From Saccharibacillus endophyticus (GTDB lineage Bacteria > Bacillota > Bacilli > Paenibacillales > Paenibacillaceae): a stretch of 64,000 bases of DNA. The notes beneath the pieces are model-generated. The model was not told the DNA's origin. It worked only from the letters and a program-made list of their open reading frames with translations, and made no database searches. The position numbers and the translations under genes were made by a program. Shown piece by piece: positions 42,495 to 51,128 of this stretch (position 1 is its first letter; every line of letters starts with the position of its first letter). The DNA lies in NCBI RefSeq assembly GCF_013185185.1, contig NZ_JAAZWE010000003.1, positions 496,001 to 560,000 of the forward strand. The letters are read 5' to 3'.

Positions 42495-43346
42495 ATGCAA
42501 ATCGGCTATAATGTCGGAACTACCCTTGAGCGCTCCGCTTTGGAGCAGGATTTAAAGTTTTGCGAGGAGTCGGGCTTTGATCTGATCGAGCTGGAATGGG
42601 ACAAGTCGTTGACGGAGTATTTGGAGGAGCATTCATTGAGCGAGCTTCGGACATATTTCGATGACCATCGTTTGAAGCCGCTGTCGCTTAACGCGCTCGC
42701 CTCGATCAATAATCGTGCGGACGCCGAAGAAGACGAGGTCGTGCGTAAATTCGAAAAGATGGCCGAAGCCGCGGAGACGCTCGGCATTCCTTATATCGTG
42801 GTGACGCCGCTGCGAACGGAAACGAAGCTGACGCGCGGGGAGATTCAGGCAAGCTGCGTTCGCGTCCTGCGCCGATTGTCCGACATTTCCGCGCCGAAAG
42901 GCGTCCGGATCGCGCTGGAATTCGTCGGCGAGCCGGAGTATACCGTGAACACGTTGGAGCAGTCGCTTGCGATCGTCGAAGAGACGGCGCGCGACAACGT
43001 CGGCGCGACGTTCGACTTTTTCCACTTTCACGCAATGAACTCCAAGCTGGAAACGCTGCGCGAAGCGGACCCCCAGCGGATCTTCATCGTCCAGCTCAGC
43101 GACGCGCCGGATTACGTGCCGGGCATGCTGAAGGAGCACGAAGACCGGCTGTGGCCGGGACAAGGCGTCATGCGCTCGGAAGAGATGTTGAACGTGCTGC
43201 GCGAGATCGGCTGCCAAGCCGCGTTCTCGGTCGAAGTGTTCCAAAAAGAATACGACAAGCTGAGCGTGGAAGAGGCTATACGGACTGCTTACGAAACGGC
43301 CTCGAAGTTGTTGGAAAGAACGCCGAGCAAACCTGTGATTTTTTGA
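42495..43346 (+). CDS. Sugar phosphate isomerase/epimerase-like protein
   Basis: This 283-residue TIM-barrel protein of the xylose isomerase-like/AP endonuclease 2 family (IolE, IolI relatives) has metal-binding acidic and histidine residues in ALEFVGEPEY (near 142), ATFDFFHFHAMN (near 176), QLSDAP (near 202) and SVEVF (near 250). The ATG follows GAAGAGGAG. Relatives isomerise or dehydrate inositol- or sugar-derived compounds. The reaction here is unknown. Confidence 0.82.
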   Translation: MQIGYNVGTTLERSALEQDLKFCEESGFDLIELEWDKSLTEYLEEHSLSELRTYFDDHRLKPLSLNALASINNRADAEEDEVVRKFEKMAEAAETLGIPYIVVTPLRTETKLTRGEIQASCVRVLRRLSDISAPKGVRIALEFVGEPEYTVNTLEQSLAIVEETARDNVGATFDFFHFHAMNSKLETLREADPQRIFIVQLSDAPDYVPGMLKEHEDRLWPGQGVMRSEEMLNVLREIGCQAAFSVEVFQKEYDKLSVEEAIRTAYETASKLLERTPSKPVIF

Positions 43347-43418
43347 GTTCTATTACTCCAATGGTCTCTTACCTTGTATAATGGTGGGTAAATGAGTACC
43401 GAAAACAGGAGGCGGAAG

Positions 43419-44168
43419 ATGAAAAAAAGATGGGTTTTACTATTCGTTTTGCTATTGGGCACAATTCCGGCGGGATTTGCTCCTTTCATGGACGGCTTGG
43501 CTTCGGCGGCTGACGCATCCACTAAACAATGGCTGCAAATCTCGTCCGAAATCAGATATTACGGAGAAGTCGCAAACGGCAAACCGCACGGGCGGGGTAC
43601 GATGACTTGGAGCGAGAACAAGAAGTATTCGGGCGATTTCGTCAACGGTAAAAGAAGCGGTACGGGGACGTATATGAATACTTACGTTGATTTCGACAGT
43701 TCTCGTTTACACGAGGTCAAATATATCGGAAGCTGGAAAAACGACAGGATGAACGGCGAAGGAACGCAGACGGAGAAAATCACGGAGAATGATTTCGATC
43801 AGACGGTTACTTTAAACGAGATCAAAAAAGGAATGTTCAAAGATAACAAATTCGTTAAAGGTTACGATGTAGCTCATGGGCTGTATGATCCCGATTTCAA
43901 TTTTGTATACAAAGATCAGGATACGTATTTGGAAATCATGCATGGAAATAAAAATTTAGTTCATAATTGGAGAAGCGGCGACCTCATGGGCATAACTTAT
44001 AAAAGAGGTGCAGTCATTTACGATTACGGGGCTATACCATATGAAAATAATGAAATTGCAGAAAAACAACGCCGCGTCGCCCTTATGCATCTTCGTACTT
44101 TCACTAAAGAAGTGACGCCTCACCTGAATCAATTCGAATACTTGTCCAAGCTGGTTCCTCTTCGATAA
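43419..44168 (+). CDS. Secreted MORN-repeat protein, copy 1
   Basis: This 249-residue protein has a signal peptide (MKKRWVLLFVLLLGTIPAGF, cut near ASAA at residue 28) and three MORN repeats: YYGEVANGKPHGRGTMTW, YSGDFVNGKRSGTGTY and YIGSWKNDRMNGEGT (about 45-125). A unique C-terminal domain of about 120 residues follows. The ATG at 43419 follows AGGAGGCGG. The next gene encodes a full-length paralogue. Its second half is more AT-rich than the paralogue. Function is unknown; the family tends to sit at envelopes. Confidence 0.75.
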   Translation: MKKRWVLLFVLLLGTIPAGFAPFMDGLASAADASTKQWLQISSEIRYYGEVANGKPHGRGTMTWSENKKYSGDFVNGKRSGTGTYMNTYVDFDSSRLHEVKYIGSWKNDRMNGEGTQTEKITENDFDQTVTLNEIKKGMFKDNKFVKGYDVAHGLYDPDFNFVYKDQDTYLEIMHGNKNLVHNWRSGDLMGITYKRGAVIYDYGAIPYENNEIAEKQRRVALMHLRTFTKEVTPHLNQFEYLSKLVPLR

Positions 44169-44207
44169 AATGATTTCAGCTTTCCATACGAAAGGAATGT
44201 TTGTCGC

Positions 44208-44948
44208 ATGAAAAAGAAATTCGTAATGTCGTTAATGTTGGCTTTTGCGGTTCCGTTCGGCGTATTTGCCCCGGCAGGAGGAGGAACGTCGTCCGTCGAA
44301 GCCGCCGCGGCCAAGCAGTGGCTGCAGATTTCGTCTCGCGCGACCTACTACGGCGAGGTGGAGAACGGCAAACCGCACGGGCGGGGGACGATCAAGTGGG
44401 GCCAAGACAAGCAGTATTCCGGAACCTTCGCCAACGGCAAGCGCAGCGGCAGCGGCAAATATATCAACACCTATACCGACGCTTCGACAGGGCGGGAGCA
44501 TACGGTCGTTTACAACGGAAATTGGAGCGGCGACGCGATGAACGGAAGCGGAACGCGTACGGAAAAGGTTGCCGAACCCGGCGGCATGACCTTTTCGAGC
44601 GGTATTCAAATCGGCGCGTTCAAAGCCAATGCGCTGAACAGAGGGTACGAGGTCGTGCACGCGATGGCGGACCCGGACTACAGCTTTTCGTATCGCGGAG
44701 CGGACTACCGGCTCGACGTTTTGGGCAGTAACATGAGCCTGGTGCAGGATTGGAAAACGGGAACGCTGTTCGACGTACAGTACCGCAAAGGCTCCGTCCG
44801 CAAAAGTTACTCGCTGTTCCAGGGTCAGACGGCCGCCGAAGAAAAAGCGCGTCTCGCCTCGCTCCGATACTTGCAAAGCAAGACCAACGAAGTGACGCCG
44901 ATTCTGTGGCAGTTCAAGGCGTTGTCCAATCGGCTGACGTTGAAATAA
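44208..44948 (+). CDS. Secreted MORN-repeat protein, copy 2
   Basis: This 246-residue tandem paralogue of the preceding gene shares the signal peptide, the AAKQWLQISS opening, three MORN repeats (YYGEVENGKPHGRGTIKW, YSGTFANGKRSGSGKY, YNGNWSGDAMNGSGT) and the same C-terminal layout ending in a TNEVTPILWQFK-like helix. Codon use is more GC-rich than in copy 1, so either the duplication is old or one copy was acquired. It starts at 44208 after GAAAGGAATG, 39 nt after copy 1. Confidence 0.75.
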   Translation: MKKKFVMSLMLAFAVPFGVFAPAGGGTSSVEAAAAKQWLQISSRATYYGEVENGKPHGRGTIKWGQDKQYSGTFANGKRSGSGKYINTYTDASTGREHTVVYNGNWSGDAMNGSGTRTEKVAEPGGMTFSSGIQIGAFKANALNRGYEVVHAMADPDYSFSYRGADYRLDVLGSNMSLVQDWKTGTLFDVQYRKGSVRKSYSLFQGQTAAEEKARLASLRYLQSKTNEVTPILWQFKALSNRLTLK

Positions 44949-44961
44949 ATTCGAATAAAGG

Positions 44962-45014
44962 CGCGATTTTCAGCCGTTTTCCCGGAACTCCGCGGAAAGC
45001 GGCTTTTTCTGCGC
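44962..45014 (+). terminator. Terminator of the MORN pair
   Basis: AGCCGTTTTCC (44973-44983) pairs with GGAAAGCGGCT (44995-45005, one G-T pair), followed by T5. Confidence 0.8.
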
Positions 45015-45020
45015 AACATA

Positions 45021-45048
45021 AAAAATTCCCTGGACGATGTCCGGGAAC
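45021..45048 (-). terminator. Terminator of the HD-domain gene
   Basis: TTCCC.GGAC / GTCC.GGGAA-type stem preceded by A6, which reads as T6 after the stem on the minus strand. Confidence 0.65.
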
Positions 45049-45080
45049 GCTTCTTGGCCTTGCTATTCGCGCCGGGCGCC

Positions 45081-45710
45081 TTACTGGGCCAGCGCTTCCT
45101 CCGTGATGCGTTTGATATCGACGGGCGACAGCGATTCTTCGTTGACCATTTCCGGCAGGATGTGTTCAAGGAAATAATCGACGCAGGCGAGTTTGATCCG
45201 TTTAATCTTGACGAGCGCATTACGGTACATGACGACGAATTCTTTTTCCGTGTTGCCTTTTTGCAGCTCGGAGAACGCTTCGTAGACCTGATCCATCTTG
45301 TCGGCGACTTCGAGAATCAATCCTTCGATCGAATCGTCTTTGCCTTCGCGCAGTTGTCTGCGGAACGTCGGCTTGAACTCTTCCGGAATGTTTTCCTCGA
45401 TAAAATGCGCGATCATGCCTTCTTCGACCTGTTGGATCAGATGACGCAGCTCCGGCGAAGAATGCTTAACTGGCGTTTTAATGTCTCCGATAAAAATTTC
45501 CCCGTAATCGTGGCTGCTGGTGATCTCGTACAGCTTTTTCCAATCGATCGCGGCGCCGTGCTGTTCTTCGATATCGGCCAGCGTTTTGGCATACTGCACG
45601 ACTTTCCAGGAATGCGCGGCCACGCTGTGTTCTTCGAACTTGAATTTGCCCGGGCAGCGAATGATGCGTTCAAGCCCGGTGAGCGAGCTGAAATAACGGT
45701 GGATTCCCAT
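45081..45710 (-). CDS. YfbR-like HD-domain nucleotidase
   Basis: This 209-residue HD-domain protein carries metal ligands in EEHSVAAHSW (near residue 26), TSSHDYGEIFIGDIKTPVKH (HD pair near 67) and VADKMDQ (near 136). The layout matches the YfbR/YqgS-like 5'-deoxynucleotidase group, which removes phosphate from dNMPs. The start at 45710 follows GGAAAGAAGGA. It is a single gene. The HD_3/YfbR identity is likely; the exact substrate is not shown by the sequence. Confidence 0.78.
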   Translation of the reverse strand: MGIHRYFSSLTGLERIIRCPGKFKFEEHSVAAHSWKVVQYAKTLADIEEQHGAAIDWKKLYEITSSHDYGEIFIGDIKTPVKHSSPELRHLIQQVEEGMIAHFIEENIPEEFKPTFRRQLREGKDDSIEGLILEVADKMDQVYEAFSELQKGNTEKEFVVMYRNALVKIKRIKLACVDYFLEHILPEMVNEESLSPVDIKRITEEALAQ

Positions 45711-45856
45711 GCGTGTTCCTTCTTTCCGAAGTAGGTAGGGTGCCGAATATAGAATGAGACATTTTCAGTATAAGCATGTCATGTTCGGAGAACGTCAACG
45801 GATAATCAAGCGAGTGTCAAAGATTCGCCCGCGAAAAAAGTCAGCGCGTAAGCGTA

Positions 45857-45915
45857 TTGACAAAAGCGACACGGGTGTCGTATTCTGAATTTGACCAAAA
45901 GCGACACTAGTGTCG
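45857..45915 (+). promoter_or_regulatory. TetR promoter with twin operators
   Basis: TTGACA (45857-45862), an 18-nt spacer and TATTCT (45881-45886). Two copies of the dyad CGACACnnGTGTCG lie at 45867-45880 (within the spacer) and 45902-45915 (perfect, after the start site). Their centres are 35 bp apart. This is a textbook autorepressed promoter for the TetR-ABC operon. Confidence 0.85.
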
Positions 45916-45939
45916 TTTTTAAGAGAGCGAGGAATACAT

Positions 45940-46554
45940 ATGTGCGAACCTAAGGGAATATCGAAGTCGGAAGAGAAAAAAGCGTATATTTTGCAGCAGG
46001 CTTACGAATTATTCGTCGAAAAAGGATTTTATGCGGTAACTATGTCGGATATCGTAGAGCGCTGCGAAATCAGTCGCGGCGGTTTATATCGGTATTATAC
46101 TTCGACCGAGCAGTTGTTCCGGGAGTTGATCCGACGCGGCGGCGAAGCGGATCAGGCAGATTTTGGCGTGAAAATGGAGCAAGGAGTGCCTTTTGCGGAT
46201 ATTTTGGAAGGGTTTTTGGAGATGCAGCACGATGAACTGAAGCAAATCGGCAGCAGTTTGACGCAAGCCGCCTATGAATTCTTTTTGGCGCATCGGGAAG
46301 CGGAAGACCGCAAATTGCTTCGTGACCGTCATGGCGACGCCGGCCAATTGTTAAGCGGATTGATCCGATACGGAATCGAACGTGGAGAAGTCGCGGCGAT
46401 CGCCGAAAAACAAGCGGCAGCGGCAGCCGAGCATCTATTGGTCTGTTTGGAAGGGTTGCGGATTCTGGCATTGGCTGCCGATCTCGACGAACATTTTTTC
46501 AAAACCCAGTTGGAGTTTGCCGCCTATGCTTTGACAGGAGGAACGCAGCCATGA
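45940..46554 (+). CDS. TetR-family transcriptional regulator
   Basis: This 204-residue regulator has an N-terminal TetR helix-turn-helix (ILQQAYELFVEKGFYAVTMS then DIVERCEISRGGLYRYYTST, about residues 17-56) and a helical ligand domain. The ATG at 45940 follows GAGCGAGGAA. It probably represses its own operon from the two CGACAC/GTGTCG operators upstream. The stop overlaps the next start (ATGA), so it is coupled to the exporter ATPase gene. Confidence 0.9.
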   Translation: MCEPKGISKSEEKKAYILQQAYELFVEKGFYAVTMSDIVERCEISRGGLYRYYTSTEQLFRELIRRGGEADQADFGVKMEQGVPFADILEGFLEMQHDELKQIGSSLTQAAYEFFLAHREAEDRKLLRDRHGDAGQLLSGLIRYGIERGEVAAIAEKQAAAAAEHLLVCLEGLRILALAADLDEHFFKTQLEFAAYALTGGTQP

Positions 46555-47249
46555 CGATCCTGTTGAAGGCGGAAAAAATCGGCAAACGTTACTCGGATCA
46601 AGCGTCCGCGTTAAAAAGCATCTCGCTTGAAATCGAGCAAGGCGAGTTCACGGCTATCGTCGGACCGAGCGGCTCGGGCAAATCGACGCTGTTGGCCGTG
46701 ATGTCCGGTCTGGCGAAGCCGAGTACAGGGCAGGTATTGTACAAAGAAAACGAATTGACGTCCTGGAATGCCAAGCAGTTATCCCGTTTTCGCCGCCGCG
46801 AGATGGGACAGGTTTTTCAAGCGTATCATCTGTTGGCTTATTTGACCGTCGAAGAAAATATAACGCTCGGGCTGCCGGATTCGGGAAAAGGATATCCGCT
46901 GAATGAATTAACGGATCTGCTTGAAATCGGAGATTTGCTGGATCGGTTCCCCGGTCAACTGTCCGGCGGTCAGCAGCAGCGGGTCGCTATAGCGAGAGCG
47001 ATCGTGAAGCGTCCGTCGATCCTGTTCTGCGACGAAGCAACCGGCGCGCTCGACGAGAACAGCAGCAAAAAGGTAATCTCGCTTCTGCATCGTATTCGGA
47101 AAACGCTCGGCACGACGATTTTGTTCGTTACGCATAACGGAGAAATTGCGCGCACGGCGCAGCGGGTAATCACGATGAACAACGGGCAGTTGGTGCGGGA
47201 CGTTCGAAACGTCCGGCCGATTGCTCCGGAGGAAATGGCATGGGCATGA
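46551..47249 (+). CDS. ABC exporter ATPase, MacB/LolD type
   Basis: This 232-residue ATPase has Walker A GPSGSGKST (near residue 39), Q-loop GQVFQAYHLL, signature LSGGQQQRVAIARA and Walker B ILFCDEATGALDE. This is the type of ATPase that partners FtsX-like permeases. It overlaps the TetR gene by 4 nt and the permease gene by 10 nt. It is likely a drug or peptide export or resistance system induced when the TetR ligand is present. Confidence 0.9.
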   Translation: MTILLKAEKIGKRYSDQASALKSISLEIEQGEFTAIVGPSGSGKSTLLAVMSGLAKPSTGQVLYKENELTSWNAKQLSRFRRREMGQVFQAYHLLAYLTVEENITLGLPDSGKGYPLNELTDLLEIGDLLDRFPGQLSGGQQQRVAIARAIVKRPSILFCDEATGALDENSSKKVISLLHRIRKTLGTTILFVTHNGEIARTAQRVITMNNGQLVRDVRNVRPIAPEEMAWA

Positions 47250-49522
47250 AAAAAAGCCGGTCGCCTCAACAAGGAAGCGCTGTTCGAAGTTTGAATAAGC
47301 AGCTTCGAAAACGGCTATATTCAGGTAAAGGGCATACGATCGCTTTGCTGTCGATCGCGCTGCTGACTTCTTTTATGTATTTTTTCGTTTCGTTTTCCGT
47401 AGACCGTAATCGGAGTAACGAGCTTGAATACGCGGCTCGGCAGCATAAAGAGGAGTTTCGCTTCGTTCTCGCCGATCCCGAAAAAGCGGATACGGTAATC
47501 AAACGGCTTCAACCCGGCTATGATATCGAGCAGAGAAGCATCGCCAAGGTCGTATCCGGGGATCGAACGTTTTTTATCATCAATCGCCCTCGACTTTTAA
47601 ACTTGCCGAACGTTACGGCAGGGAGTTTGCCGGAGGCTCCGGGCGAGATCGCGGTTCAGCCGAAATTCCTGGAATCCAACGGCTTGAGCGTCGGCAGCGC
47701 GCTTGAACTGCGCGGAAACGAATATCGAATATCCGGTACGTTCACATTGCCGGATTACGAAGTGTTCATGCCGTACGGCAATCCGGTACAAGATTCCGTT
47801 TCCGCTACTTTCGTTATCGCCGCCGATCGGACTTTTTCGAATCGAGGCGACGAGGTTCAAACGTATTATGCGGGAGCGGCAAAGCGGGATGCGAGGAAAT
47901 CGGAAATCGTGCAAAAGGTCTCCGAGCCGGCAGAAGATCCCGCTTTCGCTTTTTGGGAGAAAGAGCCGTCTTCAGGGCTGGGATTCCGTCAAGCGCTTGA
48001 ATCGAATGCTGCATTGGCCCGAATGTTTTTACTGTTGTTCGGAGCTGTCCAAAGCTTTATTTTTTATTTGTTTTTTAACCGATTTATGCTGCTGCATCGG
48101 GAAGAATTCGGTTTTTTGCTGGCTTTGGGTTTTACGGCAAAGCAGATTGGTGCCGCATTGATTCGTTTTACGTGCGCCGTCTCGTTTGCGGGCGGCGTTG
48201 CCGGGCTTCTGTTCGGTTTTGCGGCCTCGCCTTTGCTGAACAGGCTTTACGAAGAATCTTATTCGTTTCCTGTCTATGAAATAGGGCTGAACCCCGGTTC
48301 TGCCGTAAGCGGCTTGATAATTCCGATGGTCCTGAACGCGGCCGTCGCGGCAGTGGCCGTTCTCCCTGTTCTGAGGCGGGACGCATATACGCTGCTTCAC
48401 GGATTCGGTGCCCGGGCTGCGCGAGGAATCTGGAAAGACGCGACGATCCGCACGACCGAACGACTTCCCGCGCGCCTTCGCCTGCCGATGCGGATCGCGC
48501 TGCGTAAGTGGAGCTCTGTTATGCTGAGCGGTTCGGCCGTGTTTTTGATGACGCTATTGTTTATTACAGGATTTGCTTTGTATCGGTCGAGCGAAATCGC
48601 GACGCAATCGCAGATGGAAGGGAATCTTTACAAATACGACATCTCGTATTCGGAACCGAGGACGGGCACGCCGGAGAATCATTCGGAGAATATGCCGTAT
48701 CTGGCAAGTCCGGCCTATTTGGGCGGAGCGGACAGATCGCGGCCGATTCGGTTGATCGGACTCGGGGAAGGAAGATTGTTCACGTTGAACGATGCGGACG
48801 GCCATGAGCTGTCTCTTGCCGACGGAGCGGTCATCAGCCGCGCGGCAAGTTGGATGTACGGTATTCGAATCGTCGATACGCTGGATATGCGGGTAAGCGG
48901 CCGGGCGCGCGCTCTAACCGTGCGGCAGATCAGCGAGAACGGCGATCCGTCTGCGGTATACATATCCCGAACGAGGCTTGCCGACTGGATGGGAGTCGGG
49001 CGCATGCAGTATTCGGGCGTATACAGTCTGGAACCGCCTGCATCGTCGGATACCGCCTATACAGGGTTGGCGCAAAAAAAGGCGCAGCTCGAACAAAGCG
49101 CAGTTTCGAATCGTTCCAGCGCCGTAATCAATCAGATTGCCGGCATGGCGGTCGGCTGCCTGCTTCTGTACTTGGTTCTGCTGCTGCATGTTCAAGATAG
49201 CACGTCCGATATGCGGACGCTGGCTCGTTTGGGTTATCAGCCGAAACAAATCCGTCATTTGTTGATCGACGTCTATCGCCCGTTATTGATCGGATTTTAT
49301 CTGTTATCGTTATGGCCGGCGATTCGGCTGGGCGAAAGCATCCTGCGTTCGACTTCGGCACAAACGGGCGATTATATCCCGTTTTCCGTCGGAATCGGTA
49401 CCCTTCTCGCAGTTTTGTTTGCGATTCTGTTGTTATATCAAATCATGCTCGCATTGTTCGGCCGCCTTATTCGGAAAGAAACCGCTTATCACGGGGTCCG
49501 ACGGGTACGACGCTTCATATAA
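47240..49522 (+). CDS. FtsX-like ABC permease
   Basis: This 760-residue permease has TM1 at about 32-52 and an extracellular domain at about 55-265. Three hydrophobic segments (about 268-385) follow, then a linker and a second TM-extracellular-TM block from about 420. The last FtsX-type TM triplet lies near 640-745. Two FtsX halves in one chain match the MacB/BceB-like permeases of Gram-positive bacteria. The start at 47240 follows CGGAGGAAA. The last 34 nt overlap, tail to tail, the end of the minus-strand permease gene at 49489. Confidence 0.85.
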   Translation: MGMKKSRSPQQGSAVRSLNKQLRKRLYSGKGHTIALLSIALLTSFMYFFVSFSVDRNRSNELEYAARQHKEEFRFVLADPEKADTVIKRLQPGYDIEQRSIAKVVSGDRTFFIINRPRLLNLPNVTAGSLPEAPGEIAVQPKFLESNGLSVGSALELRGNEYRISGTFTLPDYEVFMPYGNPVQDSVSATFVIAADRTFSNRGDEVQTYYAGAAKRDARKSEIVQKVSEPAEDPAFAFWEKEPSSGLGFRQALESNAALARMFLLLFGAVQSFIFYLFFNRFMLLHREEFGFLLALGFTAKQIGAALIRFTCAVSFAGGVAGLLFGFAASPLLNRLYEESYSFPVYEIGLNPGSAVSGLIIPMVLNAAVAAVAVLPVLRRDAYTLLHGFGARAARGIWKDATIRTTERLPARLRLPMRIALRKWSSVMLSGSAVFLMTLLFITGFALYRSSEIATQSQMEGNLYKYDISYSEPRTGTPENHSENMPYLASPAYLGGADRSRPIRLIGLGEGRLFTLNDADGHELSLADGAVISRAASWMYGIRIVDTLDMRVSGRARALTVRQISENGDPSAVYISRTRLADWMGVGRMQYSGVYSLEPPASSDTAYTGLAQKKAQLEQSAVSNRSSAVINQIAGMAVGCLLLYLVLLLHVQDSTSDMRTLARLGYQPKQIRHLLIDVYRPLLIGFYLLSLWPAIRLGESILRSTSAQTGDYIPFSVGIGTLLAVLFAILLLYQIMLALFGRLIRKETAYHGVRRVRRFI

Positions 49523-50844
49523 TAAAACACCGGCAGACCGATCAACGTAATCCCGATCCCGATCAACGAACGCCCCGGGCTATCCGTCAACGTACTGCCC
49601 AGAATATACAATCCGCCCGCGATCCCGATGATCGGCGTTACCGGATACAGCGGTACCCGATAACGACCCGCCGACGGTGCCGCGGTACGACGCAGAATGA
49701 AGACTCCGAATACCCCCGCCGTAAAGAAAATCCACAAAACAAACACCAGCAGATCGGTGAGCGTATTGAACGTGCCCGAAAAGATATAGATGATCGCCAG
49801 CGCGGCTTGGAACGTCAACGCGTTCGCAGGCGTGTCGAAACGCGGATGGATACGGCGCAGGAAATCCGAGAACGGCGCGATCCCGCGTTCGCCCATCGCT
49901 TGCGGCACGCGTGCGGCGGTCATCAGATACCCGTTCAACGCGCCCAATACCGAAATGATGATGCCCGCCGTGATGAACGCTCCGCCTCCGCTGCCGAGCA
50001 GCGCTTGAGCGGCGTCCGCGCCCGGCGTCGGCGACGAGACGATCTGCTCGAAAGGCAGAGCGCGGAAGATCGCCAGATTGAACAGGACATAGACCCCGAT
50101 CACGAACGAGACCCCGATCAGAATGACTTTGGGCAGCGTTTTGGCCGGGTTTTTCATCTCGCCTGCCATATTGGTTACGCCGATCCAGCCGTCATACGCC
50201 CATAATGTACCCAGGATCGCCGCGCCGAAGCCTGCCGCTCCGGCAGTCAGGCCGGATACGCCCGCAAAGCCCGGCTGCGTGCCGGAGATCAAGCCGAAAG
50301 CGACGATCCCGACCACCGGAATCAGCTTGCCTGCCGTGGCGACCAATTGAATGATACCGCCGTATTTGGTCGAAATGACGTTCATCAGCAAGATAAATAG
50401 CAAAATGCCGATCGCGAGCAGCTTTTGCTGAATACCGTTCATCGGTAAAAAGTAGCCTGAATAGGAAGCGAAAGCGATCGCTAACGCGGCTACGGATGCC
50501 GGATAAGAGATGACCGCTTGCACCCAGCCGAGCAGGAAGCCGACGACTTCGCCGTATAGGTCTTCAAGGTAGGCGTACAGACCGCCTGCCTTCGGAATGG
50601 TAGCGGCGATTTCCGCGACCGACAACGCGGAAGCGAGTGTAATGATGCCGCCCGCTACCCAAGCTAGAATGCTCAGCCAGGGCGAGCCCGCGCTGGCGAG
50701 TACAATACCGGGTTTCAGAAAAATGCCGGAGCCGATAATCATCCCGACCACGATCGCCATGGCTTCGAGGAAGGTTACCGATTTTTTGAGTCCGCTGCCC
50801 GATGGGCCGGAGGATGTTTTGGATGTGTTGGACAAGACGTTCAC
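49489..50844 (-). CDS. SteT-like serine/threonine exchanger (APC family)
   Basis: This APC-superfamily transporter of about 451 residues and twelve segments closely resembles B. subtilis SteT as I remember it: GMIIGSGIFLKPG, AATIPKAGGLYAYLEDLYGE, TKYGG and YDGWIGVTNMAGEMKNP. SteT exchanges L-Ser/L-Thr; other neutral amino acids are possible. The start is uncertain: GTG at 50844 follows AAAGGA at short spacing, and TTG at 50835 is an alternative. The frame stays open upstream to 51012 but that part lies in a leader with an extended -10 (TGCTAAAAT). Its 3' end overlaps the FtsX gene by 34 nt. Confidence 0.82.
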   Translation of the reverse strand: MNVLSNTSKTSSGPSGSGLKKSVTFLEAMAIVVGMIIGSGIFLKPGIVLASAGSPWLSILAWVAGGIITLASALSVAEIAATIPKAGGLYAYLEDLYGEVVGFLLGWVQAVISYPASVAALAIAFASYSGYFLPMNGIQQKLLAIGILLFILLMNVISTKYGGIIQLVATAGKLIPVVGIVAFGLISGTQPGFAGVSGLTAGAAGFGAAILGTLWAYDGWIGVTNMAGEMKNPAKTLPKVILIGVSFVIGVYVLFNLAIFRALPFEQIVSSPTPGADAAQALLGSGGGAFITAGIIISVLGALNGYLMTAARVPQAMGERGIAPFSDFLRRIHPRFDTPANALTFQAALAIIYIFSGTFNTLTDLLVFVLWIFFTAGVFGVFILRRTAAPSAGRYRVPLYPVTPIIGIAGGLYILGSTLTDSPGRSLIGIGITLIGLPVFYYMKRRTRRTP

Positions 50845-51128
50845 GTTTCCTTTCGGGTGCTGTAGAGATTTCTTCGTAAGGCGAATGCTTTTTTGGATTG
50901 ATCCGTTAATTGAAGAAAGGATAAGACAAGGTATCATTTTAGCATGTTTTGACGCTGACGAATATGACATCTTTGGTTTGGTTTTTCCGAAACGATTCGA
51001 TACGCGAATCACGAAAAAACAAACATTGTCCCTGAATAATTTCCATTGTATGCGTTTTCAGTAAAGGCCATAATAACTCTATCAACTAGCAAAAAGAACC
51101 AAACCATGAATCAAGGGGAGGAAATACA

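Noticed and set aside
50845..51012. N-terminal extension of the SteT-like permease
   Set aside because: The extra 56 codons have no similarity to the family, contain a probable extended -10 promoter, and precede a start with its own ribosome-binding site.
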